Origin: a virus
Length of the DNA stretch: 52,458 nucleotides
IMG/VR virus record: IMGVR_UViG_3300022689_000070
Location: 1 to 52,458 of that record
Reading direction: 5' to 3' (one strand)
Positions 50,847 to 52,458 of this stretch are shown here, one piece after another; position 1 is the first letter of the stretch; every line of letters begins with the position of its first letter. A program made the translations under genes and the position numbers. Under the pieces are notes generated by a model, which was not told the origin of the DNA, did not search any database, and saw nothing but the letters and a program-made list of their open reading frames with translations.

Positions 50847-51125
50847 ATGAAGATTGAAAAAGACATACCCATCCCATCAACTCAGGCTTCTAACATGGCC
50901 GACACGGAGCTGTACGACACAATGAAACAGCTCGAGGTGAGGGACTCGTTCGCTATCAAGCTGGACGATGAACTTCGTGTTGACCACCCGGGCGTTAATC
51001 GCGTCAAGGCCGGGACTATACGCATGACCGTGGCAAGGTATGGGGAAAGACTAAAACGCCGTCATACGACCAGAATCATCCGTCAGGACGGAAAAACAGA
51101 GCTGCGTGTTTGGAGGACGAAATGA
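50847..51125 (+). CDS. Hypothetical early protein, 92 aa
   Basis: ATG 50847 follows the cassette AGGAGACAGTGATG, directly after the terminator. The product has a SFAIKLDDELRV...TIRMTVARYGERLKRRHTTRIIRQDGKTELRVWR pattern, basic and beta-rich, perhaps nucleic-acid binding. The stop overlaps the next start (ATGA). Confidence 0.65.
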   Translation: MKIEKDIPIPSTQASNMADTELYDTMKQLEVRDSFAIKLDDELRVDHPGVNRVKAGTIRMTVARYGERLKRRHTTRIIRQDGKTELRVWRTK

Positions 51126-51640
51126 ATAAACAAGAGATGCAAAAGAAAATAGATGATTTCAAAGCCTTTATTGAAAACGAAAAAGTTGCCAATGAAATCC
51201 AGATAGAAAGGCTCCAAGAGATGCTTGAAGATTGCTTTTGTGAGGAATGGGGTGACCCTGAGACTCATCGGACTAATGACACAGTTTTGAGTGGTGATGG
51301 CATTATTTATAGCACTTCAAGTACTTCGCTTCGTCCATACTGGAAGCGTGGACGTACAGGCACAAAAGAATACCTAAAAGCCTACGACAAAGCCGAGATA
51401 GCCACTGCCATTATCAAGCGATACCGGAAACATATCGGTGCGGATGAGTGTGATTGGAGTAATTCTATTATAAGCAAGTTTTGCTACGCATATGACTGGA
51501 GGTATCAAAAGTTTGATGTAATAGGTCATACCTTTTATAAAAACCCAAACGTTATCTACTGGTCAAAATATATTGAATTTGAAGACCTCCCATCTATCGT
51601 CCAAGAAGCCTATAACACGTTATTGGAGTGTGATGTATGA
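51122..51640 (+). CDS. Hypothetical early protein, 172 aa
   Basis: The first 40 residues form a charged coiled coil (QKKIDDFKAFIENEKVANEIQIERLQEML). The rest is aromatic and mixed alpha/beta (YWKRGRTGTKEYLKAYDKAEIATAIIKRYRKHIG). AT-rich codon use is closer to other right-end early genes than to the late genes. No family recognised. Confidence 0.65.
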   Translation: MNKQEMQKKIDDFKAFIENEKVANEIQIERLQEMLEDCFCEEWGDPETHRTNDTVLSGDGIIYSTSSTSLRPYWKRGRTGTKEYLKAYDKAEIATAIIKRYRKHIGADECDWSNSIISKFCYAYDWRYQKFDVIGHTFYKNPNVIYWSKYIEFEDLPSIVQEAYNTLLECDV

Positions 51641-51879
51641 AAGCAAATGACTTAATTAATCCAAAATGGATAGAGGACGAGCAATCAGGGTGTAAATGGC
51701 TTAATGAAGGATTAACAGTACGTGACCATATTGCTATTCAGGCAATGCAAGGGATTATTTCTATTTATGATGCCAGAGACCTTCAAAACCAAAAAGACCC
51801 TGAATGGATAGCAATGCAGTCTTATCGACTAGCCGATGCCATGATTACCGAGTCCAACAAGGAGAATAGTGATGGGTGA
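51637..51879 (+). CDS. Hypothetical early protein, 80 aa
   Basis: It starts in an ATGA overlap and encodes a helical acidic protein (VRDHIAIQAMQGIISIYDARDLQ, WIAMQSYRLADAMI). It overlaps the next start. Function unknown. Confidence 0.6.
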   Translation: MKANDLINPKWIEDEQSGCKWLNEGLTVRDHIAIQAMQGIISIYDARDLQNQKDPEWIAMQSYRLADAMITESNKENSDG

Positions 51880-52156
51880 TGTAAATGATCTGATAGATGA
51901 TATTGATTGGTACTCATACAACGTGCCCGGAGACCCTGCTTGCAAGTTAATAAAGAAATGCGGCAAAGCGTTATCCGAACAACAAGCCCTGCTGGATGAG
52001 TGTGAGAAAGCTTGCACTGAAATGTTTGAAGATTTTAAGAGAAGAGCTGATTTCTATGAAGCAAACAAAGAATATCTAGGTGGTTTAACTGTGGGCAATT
52101 CCGCCCTTGCTGGGTTTTCAGGAATGCTAGTCAAACTCCAGAACAGGAACAAGTGA
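51872..52156 (+). CDS. Hypothetical early protein, 94 aa
   Basis: ATG 51872 lies in the cassette AAGGAGAATAGTGATG. The product is helical with three cysteines in the middle (CKLIKKC, CEKAC) and ends in a basic LVKLQNRNK. Function unknown. Confidence 0.6.
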   Translation: MGDVNDLIDDIDWYSYNVPGDPACKLIKKCGKALSEQQALLDECEKACTEMFEDFKRRADFYEANKEYLGGLTVGNSALAGFSGMLVKLQNRNK

Positions 52157-52159
52157 ACA

Positions 52160-52327
52160 ATGAAGCGTAATAGGGTATCAAGTATAGCTATCTCACAATG
52201 GGCTGTACTGAAAGCCACTCCTGCCAGTGGGATGATGCCTGAATATACTGGACGCTTCGCCAATGACAATGGGCTGTGTAGCTTAATGGTAAAGCTCACG
52301 TGTTTAAAAAAGGGGGCATCGCGTTGA
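52160..52327 (+). CDS. Possible small ORF overlapping the tRNA-like element, 55 aa
   Basis: The ORF MKRNRVSSIAISQWAVLKATP... begins four bases after the preceding stop and runs 57 bases into the tRNA-like element. The ribosome site (AGGAAC) is 11 bases from the ATG, a long spacing. It may be only a chance reading frame, but it would explain why the middle of the tRNA-like element does not fold normally. Confidence 0.25.
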   Translation: MKRNRVSSIAISQWAVLKATPASGMMPEYTGRFANDNGLCSLMVKLTCLKKGASR

Positions 52328-52367
52328 CCATCCTTGATGCAGGTTCGAGTCCTGCCACAGCCCACCA
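52271..52367 (+). tRNA. tRNA-like element with 8-bp acceptor stem, anticodon unassigned
   Basis: GGGCTGTG (52271-52278) pairs with CACAGCCC (52356-52363), followed by A and an encoded CCA. T-A and a canonical D arm (GCTT-AATGGTA-AAGC) come next, and GCAGG-TTCGAGT-CCTGC is a perfect T arm. The 43 bases between the D and T arms form no normal 7-base anticodon loop; AAGGG with TCCTT is the best stem. It is about 20 nt too long for a class I tRNA. It could be an odd class II, intron-containing or degenerate tRNA. Confidence 0.6.
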
Positions 52368-52458
52368 TTAACAGGAGATAGATAATGAGTGATGTTAAGA
52401 AACTCATGGAACAGGAGATGGAAAAAATAGAACTGTGTTGGTTTTGGTGTAAAGACAC
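52360..52458. repeat. Terminal direct repeat, right copy
   Basis: Exact copy of bases 1-99, including the 3' end of the tRNA-like element and the first 74 bases of the gene that starts at 26. It shows that the two ends of the window join. Confidence 0.95.

Noticed and set aside
52297-52314. tRNA-Leu(UAA) anticodon reading of the TTTAAAA stretch
   Set aside because: Flanking bases do not pair to make an anticodon stem, so no isotype can be assigned.
1-52458. CRISPR array
   Set aside because: No regularly spaced repeats of 20-40 bases were seen on either strand.
1-52458. Integrase or prophage attachment site
   Set aside because: No tyrosine or serine recombinase motif was found. The tRNA 3' end alone is not evidence, as the 5' acceptor and D arm are also present.

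Overview
The window is a complete, circularly permuted genome of a tailed double-stranded DNA phage with podovirus-type virion genes. Its last 99 bases (52360-52458) repeat its first 99, so the unique sequence is about 52,359 bp. A tRNA-like element reads across the join. The virion genes resemble those of T7-like podoviruses: head-tail connector portal, tail tubular proteins A and B, gp13/gp14-like core proteins and very large ejected proteins. There is no phage RNA polymerase, DNA polymerase, helicase, primase or integrase. Strong AGGAGG-type ribosome sites, sigma70-like promoters and the Bet/RecE, Dam and Rz/Rz1 genes suggest a gammaproteobacterial host, but the host cannot be named from this sequence.

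Control region and early genes: divergent promoters at 50.5 kb share a palindrome next to a 64-residue Cro-like HTH gene. The leftward operon (50431 to 42469) carries a DUF6011-like protein, an HNH homing endonuclease, a DUF932 protein, a RecE-like exonuclease, a Bet/RecT annealing protein, zinc-finger proteins and a PD-(D/E)XK nuclease. The rightward operon (50590 through the circle join to 6477) carries many small coupled genes, an HNH endonuclease, a replisome-organizer-like protein with iteron-like repeats inside its gene, a DUF1064 nuclease, a GapR-like protein, a Dam methylase and a Q-like zinc/HTH protein. This layout looks like lambda's PL/PR arms attached to a podovirus virion module.

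A second palindrome with the same half-site lies at 7.3 kb. It sits between a small leftward operon, which includes a Cys-His-Asp peptidase-like protein, and the rightward late operon.

Late genes (7480-42491) run in this order: terminase small subunit, putative decoration and LamG-like proteins, terminase large subunit, portal, HExxH protein, scaffold, major capsid protein, tail tubular A and B, core proteins, a 4,075-residue polyvalent ejection protein (12.2 kb), tail fibre and SPRY-like receptor-binding proteins, and a lysis cassette with nested Rz/Rz1-type spanins. Several strong intrinsic terminators lie inside the late operon, which fits late antitermination.

Main novelties: (1) a group I intron with a LAGLIDADG endonuclease splits the major capsid gene; (2) two 16-codon ORFs are each followed by a hairpin and then a gene without a Shine-Dalgarno (terL and the HExxH gene); (3) two matching operators control both divergent regions; (4) an abnormal 97-nt tRNA-like element has an 8-bp acceptor stem; (5) a compact three-way-junction RNA lies in the early operon; (6) a start cassette, GGAGAACAGTGATG, recurs at ten or more genes.
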